64,000 nucleotides of DNA, from assembly GCF_016901815.1 (NCBI RefSeq), contig NZ_JACSNR010000001.1, positions 248,001 to 312,000 of the forward strand, read 5' to 3'. This stretch comes from Hydrogenoanaerobacterium saccharovorans. GTDB lineage: Bacteria; Bacillota; Clostridia; Oscillospirales; Ruminococcaceae. The stretch's first letter is position 1, and each line of letters begins with the position of its first letter. Made by a program: the position numbers and the translations under genes. Positions 46,685 to 55,740 of this stretch are shown in pieces. The notes beneath the pieces are model-generated. The model saw only the letters and a program-made list of their open reading frames with translations. It made no database searches and had not been told where the DNA came from.

Positions 46685-47200
46685 TTATTCACCTACTCTG
46701 TCTATGAACTGGGCAATGAGTTTCTCATGGTCGGCAGGAGTGATCTCCTTTTCTACCACCTTTTCCGCGATCAGGATCGCGATATCCGAAATCTCATCCT
46801 TGATCTCGTTGACGGCCTTCTTCTTTTCGCTGACGATGTCCGCTTCAGCCTTTTCACGCAGAACAGCAGCTTCAGCACGGGCTTCTGCCAGAATGGCATC
46901 GGCCTGATCCTGGGCGCTCCTGCGGGCATCTGTTACAATGCGCTGTGCTTCGTCCCGGGCACCTGCTATGCTTTCGCTGTATACATTTTTCAGGCGTTCT
47001 GCTTCTGCCATTGCTGTGTCGGCATCGGCATACATCTTGTCAACTTCAGTCTGTCGGGCATCGATGAATTCCTTTACCTTTACAAAGAGAATCTTCTTGA
47101 GGATCAGGAAGAGGATAAGAGTGTTGAGCAGCTGCGCTACGACCTGCCAGTCCAGACTGATGAACGGCTGGTTGCCCAGCGACAAAAACAAATGACTCAC
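46685..47200 (-). CDS. atpF: ATP synthase b subunit
   Basis: 171 residues with a GTG start behind AAGGAGG. One membrane helix (LLNTLILFLILKKILF) and a long charged helix for the peripheral stalk. Confidence 0.96.
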   Translation of the reverse strand: MSHLFLSLGNQPFISLDWQVVAQLLNTLILFLILKKILFVKVKEFIDARQTEVDKMYADADTAMAEAERLKNVYSESIAGARDEAQRIVTDARRSAQDQADAILAEARAEAAVLREKAEADIVSEKKKAVNEIKDEISDIAILIAEKVVEKEITPADHEKLIAQFIDRVGE

Positions 47201-47245
47201 TGTTATATCCTCCTTACAGTATGCAGTTGGTTCTGAGCTTTGGAA

Positions 47246-47530
<285 letters not shown>

Positions 47531-47600
47531 TTATATCATTATTAAAAATACGCAAATACGCAAAGGTTTTGCGGTATTTTGACGAAGGTGTGTTCATGCA

Positions 47601-48308
47601 TCAATCCATAGCCATGGATACAAATACCATGGTCAGCATACTGATGATGAAAGCTTGCATGCAACCTGTAAACAGATCAAAGTAGATGGACAGCACCGCA
47701 GGAAGACCCACAGCGAACACCGGGAAAGATGTGATCGAGCCGAATACCAGGTTGGATACCCAGGTAAGAGCCTGATACAACAGGGAAGTTACCACAATAC
47801 CTGAGGCCATGTTTCCGAACAGACGGAGTGCCAGCGCAATGGGAGTGGAAAACTCACCCACAATGTTGAGCGGCAGTACCACCGGCACCGGTTCCGCAAA
47901 GCCTTTGATACGGTTTTTCAGACCATTCGCCTTGATCGAGAATACCTGTACCAGCCCGAAGAAGATAATTGCAAAGGCTGCTGTGGTATTCAGATCGGCT
48001 GTCGGTGAACGGAAAGTGAGCAATCCCATCAGGTTGGCACACAGTGTAAACAGGAACAGGGTTCCGATATAGGGAGTAAAGTAGAGCCTGTCCTCCCCCA
48101 TGGTATCGCCTACCAACTGGTACAGCATCCTGACGACTGTCTCCACGACCGCCTGCTTTTTACTGATGTGCTGCTTCTTCATGTCATGTGTCAGCCACAG
48201 GGACAGCACAATCAGAAATGCCATGACGATCCAGGAGTTCACCAGCGTCTCCGTCACCGGCAGTCCGCCGAACAACGGAATGTAGAACAGTATTTCAGGA
48301 CCATTCAA
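47601..48308 (-). CDS. atpB: ATP synthase a subunit
   Basis: 235 residues. The stator arginine lies in ALALRLFGNMASG. The LLTFRSPTADLNTTAAFA segment is typical. Its ATG overlaps the end of atpI by four bases. It forms the ion half-channels against the c ring. Confidence 0.97.
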   Translation of the reverse strand: MNGPEILFYIPLFGGLPVTETLVNSWIVMAFLIVLSLWLTHDMKKQHISKKQAVVETVVRMLYQLVGDTMGEDRLYFTPYIGTLFLFTLCANLMGLLTFRSPTADLNTTAAFAIIFFGLVQVFSIKANGLKNRIKGFAEPVPVVLPLNIVGEFSTPIALALRLFGNMASGIVVTSLLYQALTWVSNLVFGSITSFPVFAVGLPAVLSIYFDLFTGCMQAFIISMLTMVFVSMAMD

Positions 48309-48688
48309 TTTTTATTTCCTCCTTTCCCCAAAAAGATATATCCCACAGTCAGTGATATCTTCACAAAGAACAGTGGAAATACCACACTGATTGGATCAAA
48401 CCAGGAAATTACCAGACCGGCTGCCAGCACCAGAGCCAGCATAAGCATCCGGGAAAAATAGCTGGATGCCATTTTCCGGCGGGCCTGATCGGGAGGAAGC
48501 TGAACCGCTTCTTCCGCTGCTATGCCTGTCAGCACAAAATTTGCCGCGGCTGCACTGTTGCCCAGCGCCATGCCCAGCAGCACCGGGACCAGATCCCGTC
48601 CCAGCAGGAGCAATCCGCCCAATAACAGCAGATTGCAAACCAGGAGTTCCCAGCGCAGGCGTCGGAGTTCCTCCAGCGCTATCTCCAT
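48305..48688 (-). CDS. atpI: ATP synthase accessory protein AtpI
   Basis: 127 residues with four hydrophobic helices (LLVCNLLLLGGLLLLG, VLLGMALGNSAAAANFVL, MLMLALVLAAGLVISW, VVFPLFFVKISLTVGYIF) and the AtpI-type layout. It assists c-ring assembly. TGATG-type overlap with the gene before it and ATGA with atpB. Confidence 0.88.
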   Translation of the reverse strand: MEIALEELRRLRWELLVCNLLLLGGLLLLGRDLVPVLLGMALGNSAAAANFVLTGIAAEEAVQLPPDQARRKMASSYFSRMLMLALVLAAGLVISWFDPISVVFPLFFVKISLTVGYIFLGKGGNKN

Positions 48689-48948
48689 CAGAGGCCACCC
48701 TCCTTATAATCGCGTTCTTCCTCTTCCGCCTGCCGAAGCATGTAGCGGAAGAACTGGGTAAAGGCCGAAACGATGGAGGCCAGAGCCAACAGGACTGCAA
48801 TCAGAAGCACCCAGCTGCCCAGACCGAACCGGTCCATCAGCCACCGCGCCCCAAAAAAGCAAAGGATCGGCGGCAAAACCAGTGATAGTCCGAATTGGGT
48901 CACCAGCGGCAGATTGCGCGCCAGAGCCCGAAGGGTTTTTCTGTCCAA
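48688..48948 (-). CDS. AtpZ/AtpI-like small membrane protein, first atp gene
   Basis: 86 residues with two helices (TQFGLSLVLPPILCFFGARWLMDRFGLGSW and a second one in LLIAVLLALASIVSAF), the AtpZ pattern of a small protein leading Firmicutes atp operons and proposed to move Mg2+ or aid c-ring insertion. A terminal charged tail RQAEEEERDYKEGG follows. Confidence 0.82.
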   Translation of the reverse strand: MDRKTLRALARNLPLVTQFGLSLVLPPILCFFGARWLMDRFGLGSWVLLIAVLLALASIVSAFTQFFRYMLRQAEEEERDYKEGGL

Positions 48949-48992
48949 ATCCCATCCTCCCGCAGTAAAAGCAACAAACTTGTGTTTTTCAT

Positions 48993-49021
48993 ATTATACT
49001 AAATGACTAAAAATATTGCAA
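48993..49021 (-). promoter_or_regulatory. Promoter of the atp operon
   Basis: Minus strand TTGCAA (49016-49021), 17-base spacer, TATAAT (48993-48998). The remaining AT-rich sequence up to 49337 shows no gene and no clear terminator for the FkbM gene. Confidence 0.82.
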
Positions 49022-49337
49022 CATCGTTTCGGTTACAAATCAAAGCACGCTTTGATCTCCCAAAGCGCTGAAAAATCCGGAATTTTGGAAGTTTTTCGCT
49101 GTGCCATCGGCTTTTATATTCATTTTTTCAACAAAAAATTCCCGCAAACGGCTTAGTTAGTTATATATTTAACGAAAATTTGCAGCTTCCAGAATTTTAC
49201 CCTGCATTTTGTTTTTTGACTTGTCCATTTGCCTTCAAAAAATTTTATCACAATTTCGTAAGAACTTCTTCTTTATTCTGTGAATGTTTGTAAATTTTTG
49301 TGAAGTATTACAATCCATTTATGAACGACTGTTGCCC

Positions 49338-50402
49338 TTATACGGCGTACAGTATAATCTCCCAGGCCGGGACATACTTGTGCCGGCGCAGATACAGCCG
49401 GTAATCCGGACCAAGCTCCCGCACCAGCAGCGGCAGTTCCCACAGATCCCCAGTGCGGTGATAGGCCGCTACGCTCAGCTGGGGTTTCCAGCGGGCAATG
49501 GTCTCCCGGCAGCCCAGCAGAGTTTCCCGTTCCACGCCTTCCACATCCATTTTAATATAGTCGGCACGATTGCCCTGAAGTAAAGCGTCCACCGAAGTCA
49601 GCTCCACCGGACGCAGCTTTTTACCGCTCTCCGCCAGCGCCGAATTGCGTCCGCCCCGGGCCGAGAAGGTCAGCTCCCCTTCCCCGCTGTAACTGCCCTT
49701 GGGCACCATCGTCGTCCGGGGCAGTTCCCCGGCGGCTGCCTGGAGCTTCCGGAAGTTCTTGGGGTCGGGCTCCAGTGCCCAGATCCAGCCGTAGTCCGGA
49801 CAGTGCCGGATAAACTCCTCCACCGTGTCTCCGTCATAGGCGCCCAGGTCCACATAGACACTCCCGGGGCCCGGCGTCAGAATGCTGCCGAAGTCCTCCT
49901 CCCGGCTGCCCATGTGCCGGTAGAGATACTCCAGCTTGCCGCTGAGCTTGTAGGCCAGCAGATCGGCATAGATCTGCCGGGACTCGTCATCAGCCAGCAG
50001 CCCATAGACCTGCTCAAACTCGGCCTGATGCTCCCGGAAGTATTCCGGCGTGAACAGGTCGCTGCCGAACACCGGAATATCCGGGGCATAGGTTTCATGG
50101 CGGCGGGACAGTTCCGCGATGCGCTCCAGCATGGAATCATAATCCACCCCGAAGCAGAGCAGCACAATGAAATCCCCCAGCCGCTCCTCGATCTGCGCGA
50201 GGCTCTCCACCGGGTAGCCCTCGAAGCTGTGTCCCCGGACAAATTCATCGCTGGCAAAGATACCGGCGATGGGAATGCCATACTGCCGGCACACAGCCAG
50301 GATCTTCAGGGCGCCGTCTCCCATGCCGTAGAGCACCACCGGCTTCTCTGCGCAGCGCAGATACTCCCACAGCGGCTGCGATTCGTTGATAACCAGATTC
50401 AA
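49338..50402 (-). CDS. FkbM-family methyltransferase
   Basis: About 354 residues from TTG 50402, nine bases behind AGGAG; an ATG at 50426 lacks a ribosome site. The N-terminal part (VVLYGMGDGALKILAVCRQYGIPIAGIFASDEF) looks like a second Rossmann-like or sugar-binding domain. The C-terminal half is the FkbM core: VYVDLGAYDGDTVEEFI (SAM motif I), EPDPKNFRKLQ and YIKMDVEGVERETLLG. FkbM enzymes O-methylate sugars or polyketides; a cell-surface sugar target is a guess. Confidence 0.88.
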   Translation of the reverse strand: MNLVINESQPLWEYLRCAEKPVVLYGMGDGALKILAVCRQYGIPIAGIFASDEFVRGHSFEGYPVESLAQIEERLGDFIVLLCFGVDYDSMLERIAELSRRHETYAPDIPVFGSDLFTPEYFREHQAEFEQVYGLLADDESRQIYADLLAYKLSGKLEYLYRHMGSREEDFGSILTPGPGSVYVDLGAYDGDTVEEFIRHCPDYGWIWALEPDPKNFRKLQAAAGELPRTTMVPKGSYSGEGELTFSARGGRNSALAESGKKLRPVELTSVDALLQGNRADYIKMDVEGVERETLLGCRETIARWKPQLSVAAYHRTGDLWELPLLVRELGPDYRLYLRRHKYVPAWEIILYAV

Positions 50403-50426
50403 CTCCCATTCTCCTCTCTGCTGCAT

Positions 50427-50462
50427 GAAAAAAGGCAATAGCCCAAAACCGGGATATTGCCT
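50427..50462 (-). terminator. Terminator of sufC-sufB
   Basis: Minus-strand stem GGCAATA / TATTGCC followed by six T. Confidence 0.85.
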
Positions 50463-50477
50463 TTGCGTGGTTCTGTA

Positions 50478-51404
50478 TTACTTGAGGAAGCCGTTGATGA
50501 TCTGTTCCTCTGCCTGCTTTTCAGTCAGGCCCAGGGTCATCAGCTTGATGAGCTGTTCACCGGCGATCTTGCCGATGGCTGCCTCGTGGATCAGACGGGC
50601 ATCCACATCATTGGCGATGATCTCGGGGATTGCCGATACCACACCGTTATCCATGATGATGCCGTCGCACTCGGAATGACCATAGCACTCGGTATCGCCC
50701 CGCATATAGGAGCGGAATACCTGCTTGGAATTATCCCGGGCTACCGAACGGGATACCAGATGACAGCTGCTGTCCTTGCCGGACATGATGACATCAAAGC
50801 TGGTTTCCGCAGTCTGGTCGCCGTGGGTCATGATCTTTTCGGTGATCACCAGCTTGGCGCCGTCCTTGAGTTCTGCCTTGCTCACCCGCTTGGTGGAGTC
50901 CACGCCCTTGATCTGGACGGTGTTCATCTCCATGGTGCTGCCCTCTTCTGCAAAGACCTCGGTCTCGGGATTGATGATCCGCTTGCCGGAACCATCGCCC
51001 TCACCATAGTGCTTTTCCAGATACAGCACCTTGGAGTTCTTTGCCAGGAAGAAGCGGTGGATACCATTGTGATGGGAATCCTCGCAGTCGCAGTTGTGTA
51101 CGCCGCAGCCCGCTACAATGGTGACATCGGCGTCTTCCCCGATATAGAAGTCGTTGTAGACCAGATCGTCCACACCGCCATGGGTGATGACTGCCGGAAT
51201 GTATACGGTTTCACCCTTGGTGCCGGGCTTGACCATAATATCAATGCCAGGCTTGTCCGTCTTGGTGATAATTTCGATATTCTCAGAGTTCTGACGGGCT
51301 GTACCGCAGCCGTCCGCCCGGATATTGTAGGCGCCGACTGCCGGCAGGTCGCTGATATCCGATACCTTGCCCACCAGATCCATAATCAGATCATAGCTGT
51401 TCAT
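50478..51404 (-). CDS. sufB: SufB/SufD-type Fe-S scaffold protein
   Basis: 308 residues, shorter than classical SufB (about 470). Beta-helix core with GVDDLVYNDFYIGEDADVTIVAGCGVHNC, SYMRGDTECYGHSECDGI and C-terminal NDVDARLIHEAAIGKIAGEQLIKLMTLGL, the SufB/D hallmark. With SufC it makes the minimal two-gene iron-sulfur assembly complex found in anaerobes (SufBC/SMS type). No SufS, SufU or SufD lie here. Overlaps sufC by four bases. Confidence 0.92.
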   Translation of the reverse strand: MNSYDLIMDLVGKVSDISDLPAVGAYNIRADGCGTARQNSENIEIITKTDKPGIDIMVKPGTKGETVYIPAVITHGGVDDLVYNDFYIGEDADVTIVAGCGVHNCDCEDSHHNGIHRFFLAKNSKVLYLEKHYGEGDGSGKRIINPETEVFAEEGSTMEMNTVQIKGVDSTKRVSKAELKDGAKLVITEKIMTHGDQTAETSFDVIMSGKDSSCHLVSRSVARDNSKQVFRSYMRGDTECYGHSECDGIIMDNGVVSAIPEIIANDVDARLIHEAAIGKIAGEQLIKLMTLGLTEKQAEEQIINGFLK

Positions 51405-52129
51405 CTGCAGTTCCCTCCTTTGCAGCAGCCGCAGGGTACTGCGGTCTCCTCACTCAGCAGCAGCGGATAGATCTCGTCCCGGCTGCCCTTGTTTGCCACC
51501 CGGCCATCGGCGATGATCACGATCTCATCGGCAATATTGAGGATACGCTCCTGATGGGAGATAATCATGATCGAGCCGTTGTTCTGCTCATGCAGGTGTT
51601 CGAACACCGCGATGAGGTTCTTGAAGCTCCACAGGTCGATACCGGCTTCCGGCTCATCGAAGATGGAAAGACGGGATTCTCTTGCCAGGGCGATGGCGAT
51701 CTCAATACGCTTGAGCTCACCGCCCGAGAAGGTGGCATCCACTTCACGCTCCACATAGCTGGCGCCATGCAGTCCCACCTGGGTGAGATAGCCGCAGGCC
51801 TCCCGCACCGAGAGATCCTTGCCCGAAGCCAGCGAGAGCAGATCCCGGACTGTAATGCCCTTGAAGCGCACCGGCTGCTGGAATGCAAAACTGATGCCGA
51901 TATTGGCACGGTTGGTGATGTCCAGCCCGGTAATATCCTGGCCATCCAGCAGGATCTGTCCGGAAGTGGGGGTCACGATACCGGCAATGAGCTTGGCGAG
52001 GGTGGATTTACCGCCGCCATTGGGGCCAGTGATGACCATGAATTCATTATCCCGGACTGTGAGATCGATATGCTTGAGGATCTCCTTGCCGTCCGGCAGT
52101 GTATAACATATATCTTTGAGTTCCAGCAC
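51401..52129 (-). CDS. sufC: Fe-S assembly ATPase SufC
   Basis: 242 residues from GTG 52129 behind GGAGG. Walker A GPNGGGKST, signature FSGGELKR, Walker B IFDEPEAGID and ISHQER are complete. ATP hydrolysis drives scaffold conformational change. It is the first gene of the pair, behind a consensus promoter and a palindromic operator. Confidence 0.95.
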   Translation of the reverse strand: MLELKDICYTLPDGKEILKHIDLTVRDNEFMVITGPNGGGKSTLAKLIAGIVTPTSGQILLDGQDITGLDITNRANIGISFAFQQPVRFKGITVRDLLSLASGKDLSVREACGYLTQVGLHGASYVEREVDATFSGGELKRIEIAIALARESRLSIFDEPEAGIDLWSFKNLIAVFEHLHEQNNGSIMIISHQERILNIADEIVIIADGRVANKGSRDEIYPLLLSEETAVPCGCCKGGNCR

Positions 52130-52180
52130 GCGGAACACCTCCTGAATCGGATATGATTCTTGCACTTGGTTGGTTGGCTT

Positions 52181-52211
52181 TGGTATACCAATGCGGTATA
52201 CATTTACCAAA
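52181..52211 (-). promoter_or_regulatory. Palindromic operator downstream of the suf promoter
   Basis: TTTGGTAAATGTATACCGC and its partner GGTATACC form an inverted repeat ATACC-GCATT-GGTAT, just after the -10. It resembles Rrf2/IscR-class sites and a GTATAC motif recurs at the Rrf2 gene (62565-62630). Confidence 0.5.
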
Positions 52212-52215
52212 TCAA

Positions 52216-52244
52216 ATTATAGCAATCTCTTCCTGCTCTGTCAA
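52216..52244 (-). promoter_or_regulatory. Consensus promoter of sufCB
   Basis: Minus strand TTGACA (52239-52244), 17-base spacer, TATAAT (52216-52221): a perfect SigA consensus. Confidence 0.9.
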
Positions 52245-52369
52245 GTAGCAATTTAGCCAATAGAAAAAACTTTGGCAGAACCAGCATGGAATATGCGTTT
52301 TCCCTTCCAGCTCCAGGCAGGCGCCGCCTGTGGAAATGGCGGAATCGGTCGAAAAGCGCCGGTGCGCTC

Positions 52370-52398
52370 TTGCGCTGGAATAAAACAGAGCATATAAT
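52370..52398 (+). promoter_or_regulatory. Promoter of the traX-like gene
   Basis: Plus strand TTGCGC (52370-52375), 17-base spacer, TATAAT (52393-52398). Confidence 0.72.
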
Positions 52399-52453
52399 AA
52401 AGGTATAGTCCCGGATCTGTGCTTTTTGCGGCAGACCGCGAAGGAGGCGGAAG

Positions 52454-53080
52454 ATGACCGGATTTCAGCTCAAACTGCTGGCGATGCTGGCCATGACTGC
52501 CGACCATATCGGTGCTGTATTTTTCCCGGAGATCCCGCTGCTGCGCTGGATCGGACGGCTGGCGATGCCGGTGCTGTGCTTCTTCATCGGAGAAGGGCTC
52601 CGTCACACCCGCAGTCCCCGGCGGTACCTGCTGCGTCTGACCGGGTTTGCGCTGCTTTCGGAGCTGCCCTTTGACCTGGCCTTTTATGGCGGGATCGAAT
52701 GGGGGCACCAGAATGTATATTTCACACTGGCACTGGGACTTCTGGCACTGTGGGCAATTCAGAGCCGGGGCATGGAGGGTTGGCTCCTGGCACTGACAGC
52801 GGCACTGGCTGCTGAACTGCTCGGCTGTGACTATGGAATGTACGGGGTACTGCTGATCCTGCTGCTGGATCGGTTCCACAGTGCCCGTTCCGAACAGCTG
52901 GCTGGGGCAGCTCTGCTCAATCTGGCGTTTTTCGGCCTGCAGACCCAGACCCTGTCCTTGATCGCATTGCCCTTGCTGTGGCTATATAACGGCAAACGGG
53001 GCCGGGACGACCGGCGGCTTTTTTATCTGTACTATCCCGCGCATCTGTGCGTATTGGGGATACTGCGGTTTGTATTGTAA
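52454..53080 (+). CDS. TraX-family membrane protein
   Basis: 208 residues. The family pattern KLLAMLAMTADHIGAVFFP...LRWIGRLAMPVLCFFIGEGLRHTRSPRRYLLRL is intact and helices fill the rest. TraX acetylates F-pilin in E. coli, but chromosomal Firmicutes copies have no pilin partner and their substrate is unknown. GGAGG precedes the ATG. A zinc-ribbon membrane protein follows. Confidence 0.85.
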   Translation: MTGFQLKLLAMLAMTADHIGAVFFPEIPLLRWIGRLAMPVLCFFIGEGLRHTRSPRRYLLRLTGFALLSELPFDLAFYGGIEWGHQNVYFTLALGLLALWAIQSRGMEGWLLALTAALAAELLGCDYGMYGVLLILLLDRFHSARSEQLAGAALLNLAFFGLQTQTLSLIALPLLWLYNGKRGRDDRRLFYLYYPAHLCVLGILRFVL

Positions 53081-53102
53081 GAATTAGAGGAGGCGTATGA
53101 GT

Positions 53103-54137
53103 ATGGCCAGACAAATGATTACCTGTGAATCCTGCGGGAAACGGTATGACTATCTGAAAAGTGAGGCCTGCCCCAACTGCGGTGCATTCAACTATATCAA
53201 GGGCGCCCATCAGCACATCTGCGGAGCCGAGGATGTGGAGCGGATCATTGAGATGAAATCCGCTGAGCATGATGATTCCCAGGAAGTTGTCCGTCCGGAT
53301 ACCAGCATTGACCGGGGTCTGCAGCAGAAATATGCCCGGGCCAGACAGAGGCTGGACCGGCTGGAAACCACCGAAGATGTGTTCAAATCCGCATTCGGCG
53401 GTGATTTCGGCACCAAGAAATTCTCCCGTAAAGCCAAGACCAACAAATCCAATGCCGGCTGTCTGAAGCCGCTGGTTATTTTCATCTTCATCATTGTATT
53501 CTTCAACCTGATTGCTCCGCTCATCTTTGCGCTGATCAGCAACACATTTGAAAGCAGCAATTATGAGGATTATGATGTCTCGTACAGCGAAGCGCCTGCA
53601 TCGGAATACGAAACAACATACAACAGCGGTGTGCCCGGCTACACCTACACCCTCAATGACCTGACCTTCGCCATGGGCGGTTCTGCCATTGTGGACACCG
53701 GCGATACACTGGAGCCGGATTACGCGGTGGTTGCCGTGAAGATGGATGCCTCCTGTGGCCTTCCCTCCGACGAATACGCTACCATGAACTTCACCACCTA
53801 TCTCACCGACAGCGACTACTACACCTACTATCCCGCGATGGATATGACCTCCTATGACAATGAAGAGCTGGTCAACCTCCTCTTCCCGGACTCCTATTAT
53901 TACTTCCTGCAGGACTTCGAGATCGCCTACATGGATGGTCAGGAGAGTGTGAGCGGTTATATTCCCTACCTGGTGGAGAAGGAATACCTGGATGATCTCT
54001 CCTATGTGATCCAGTTCGACTACTATGACCGGGAGAACGGCAGCTATGAATCCGTCTGCTACACCTTCCCGCTGAGCGAAGGCCAGACCATCACCACCGA
54101 TGAGGTCATCGCCTCCTATTACAACAGCGCCTATTGA
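53103..54137 (+). CDS. Zinc-ribbon membrane protein of unknown function
   Basis: 344 residues from ATG 53103. An N-terminal zinc ribbon has CESCGKRYDYLKSEACPNC (CxxC..CxxC). One membrane helix (LVIFIFIIVFFNLIAPLIFALI, about 120-142) separates it from a large extracytoplasmic C-terminal domain rich in Tyr, Asp and Glu (SDSDYYTYYPA..). The zinc ribbon is cytoplasmic if the N-terminus is inside. Similar layouts occur in many Clostridia. I know no function. GGAGG lies nine bases upstream. Confidence 0.78.
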   Translation: MARQMITCESCGKRYDYLKSEACPNCGAFNYIKGAHQHICGAEDVERIIEMKSAEHDDSQEVVRPDTSIDRGLQQKYARARQRLDRLETTEDVFKSAFGGDFGTKKFSRKAKTNKSNAGCLKPLVIFIFIIVFFNLIAPLIFALISNTFESSNYEDYDVSYSEAPASEYETTYNSGVPGYTYTLNDLTFAMGGSAIVDTGDTLEPDYAVVAVKMDASCGLPSDEYATMNFTTYLTDSDYYTYYPAMDMTSYDNEELVNLLFPDSYYYFLQDFEIAYMDGQESVSGYIPYLVEKEYLDDLSYVIQFDYYDRENGSYESVCYTFPLSEGQTITTDEVIASYYNSAY

Positions 54138-54149
54138 TCTACACTCTGA

Positions 54150-54186
54150 CAGCCCCCTCTCCTGTGAGATGGGGGTTGTTTTTTTG
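54150..54186 (+). terminator. Terminator of the zinc-ribbon gene
   Basis: Stem CAGCCCCC / GGGGGTTG with a run of seven T. Confidence 0.8.
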
Positions 54187-54497
54187 CTCTTTTCACGGTT
54201 TTCTGTGCAGTTCTCCACCATCTGCTGTTTTCAGACTTCCAGATCCACGTTGCCCTGCCGCTTTCTCCCGCCTGCCAGTCCGCTGCCTCTCCCCGCTGTA
54301 TCCGTCTGACTTCACTATCTTTTGTATGGCACTGCCCTTGCCGCCTATGACAGTCCAGAAAATCCACTGCGGAGGAAGAAATCAGCCGTTTTGCATGTCG
54401 CTGGAACAGAGGATTTTCAATCCTTTTTAAAACGCTGTACGGGGAGGACGAAGCAGTGCACCAAACCGGATACCTGCTTTGCTCCCTTTAGGGCAAA
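54187..54497. other. Gene-free stretch
   Basis: GC-moderate sequence between two terminators. No frame, tRNA or repeat found. Confidence 0.5.
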
Positions 54498-54531
54498 CGA
54501 AAAAGACCAGCTTTTCAGCCGGTCTTTTTCG
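54498..54531 (-). terminator. Terminator of the YjiH/YjiG-M20 operon
   Basis: Stem AAAAAGACC.GC / GC.GGTCTTTTT usable on both strands. Confidence 0.8.
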
Positions 54532-54561
54532 TTCATGCACGGAGGATGGATTATTGTCGTA

Positions 54562-55056
54562 TCACATCAGGCCCATTGCGGTGAGAATCAGCCGCATCAG
54601 GATCATGCCCAGAGCCGCGTCAAACAGCGGGATCAGGAACATGAGCAGTGTGTACTTCTTATTGGTTTCGGTTACCAGTACGATACGGGCATAGTGACCA
54701 ACCAGAGTACCCATCAGCATCGAGGGCATTACACAGATGGTCGCCTGTGCCGCTGTGATCACACCGGTCTGATAGAGGTTGAAGGCTGTGGCAGCACCTG
54801 CTGCTTTGGCAAAGAACGCACTGATCAGAACGGTAATCGCCTCACCGGGCAGTCCGAAGACGCCCATGATCGGTCCGCAGATATTGCCCAGTACATCCAT
54901 AACGCCTGTTACATTGAAGACCTGTACCAGTACATAGCCCAGAACCATCGCAGGCATAATGGTGTTGATGGCGATTCCCCAGCCCTTTTTCGCACCGGAG
55001 AGAAATGTTTCAATCATACCGACCTTTGCCGGCTTCTTAGAAGTTTCCGCACTCAT
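54562..55056 (-). CDS. YjiG-type nucleoside-recognition membrane protein
   Basis: 164 residues, about five helices with a Gate-domain-like signature (LVQVFNVTGVMDVLGNICGPIMGVFGLP, AFFAKAAGAATAFNLY). YjiG works with YjiH as a heteromeric transporter. It overlaps the YjiH gene by four bases. Downstream end of the M20-YjiH-YjiG operon. Confidence 0.85.
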   Translation of the reverse strand: MSAETSKKPAKVGMIETFLSGAKKGWGIAINTIMPAMVLGYVLVQVFNVTGVMDVLGNICGPIMGVFGLPGEAITVLISAFFAKAAGAATAFNLYQTGVITAAQATICVMPSMLMGTLVGHYARIVLVTETNKKYTLLMFLIPLFDAALGMILMRLILTAMGLM

Positions 55057-55724
55057 TTTGCTACCTCCGCATTCTTCTTTTTACCACGCATCACGATCAG
55101 GCGGACAATATTCGCGCCTACCAGCTTGCAGAAGATCACCAGCAGGATCATCGGACCCATAGCCATTACTGCGATGGGCAGTACAGCTGCCTGGGTGGAG
55201 ATCATATTGCCGATGGGTGCGGAGCCGGGATACATGAACGATACAAAAATAGTTCTCTCATCATCGGTGATCTGGCCGTTGTCATAGAGCTCCTTGGTCA
55301 GTACAGCAGCGATATCCGAACCGTTCAGGGAGTTTACAAAAGCCAGACCACAGCTGCCGGGCAGGCCCAGCAGAGGCCGCAGGATGGGGGTGAACACCTT
55401 CTGGAAGGCTTCCATAACGCCCATTTTGCTGAACACTTCGATCAGACCCATACTGAAGATACATCCGGGTGCCAGCGAAAGGGCAAACATGAAACCATCC
55501 CGGGCGCCGGCGCCGCCGCTGCCCATGAAGTTGGCTCCGGTATCCCCGATGGTACCGAAGGAACCGATCAGGGTATTGAGGTCCAGAACCCGCAGGAACT
55601 GCAGCGGACCTTCCATATTAGCGAAGAAACCGGAGAACATACAGAGCATGATCACCAGTGCCAGCCAGCCCTGCGGACTGACTTTGATCTTTTCTTTTTC
55701 ATTCTGTACTGTTTCCACAGCCAT
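55053..55724 (-). CDS. YjiH-type nucleoside-recognition membrane protein
   Basis: 223 residues from ATG 55724 behind GGGGGAG. It has the paired gate-domain signature (GDTGANFMGSGGAGARDGFMFALSLAPGCIF and NSLNGSDIAAVLTKELYD). Together with YjiG it likely transports an organic solute. The neighbouring M20 hydrolase suggests the solute is an amide or peptide-like compound; this is inference. Confidence 0.85.
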   Translation of the reverse strand: MAVETVQNEKEKIKVSPQGWLALVIMLCMFSGFFANMEGPLQFLRVLDLNTLIGSFGTIGDTGANFMGSGGAGARDGFMFALSLAPGCIFSMGLIEVFSKMGVMEAFQKVFTPILRPLLGLPGSCGLAFVNSLNGSDIAAVLTKELYDNGQITDDERTIFVSFMYPGSAPIGNMISTQAAVLPIAVMAMGPMILLVIFCKLVGANIVRLIVMRGKKKNAEVAK

Positions 55725-55740
55725 GACTCTACTCCCCCTC

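Noticed and set aside
54131-54367. 78-codon minus-strand frame
   Set aside because: No ribosome site, basic low-complexity translation, spans a terminator.
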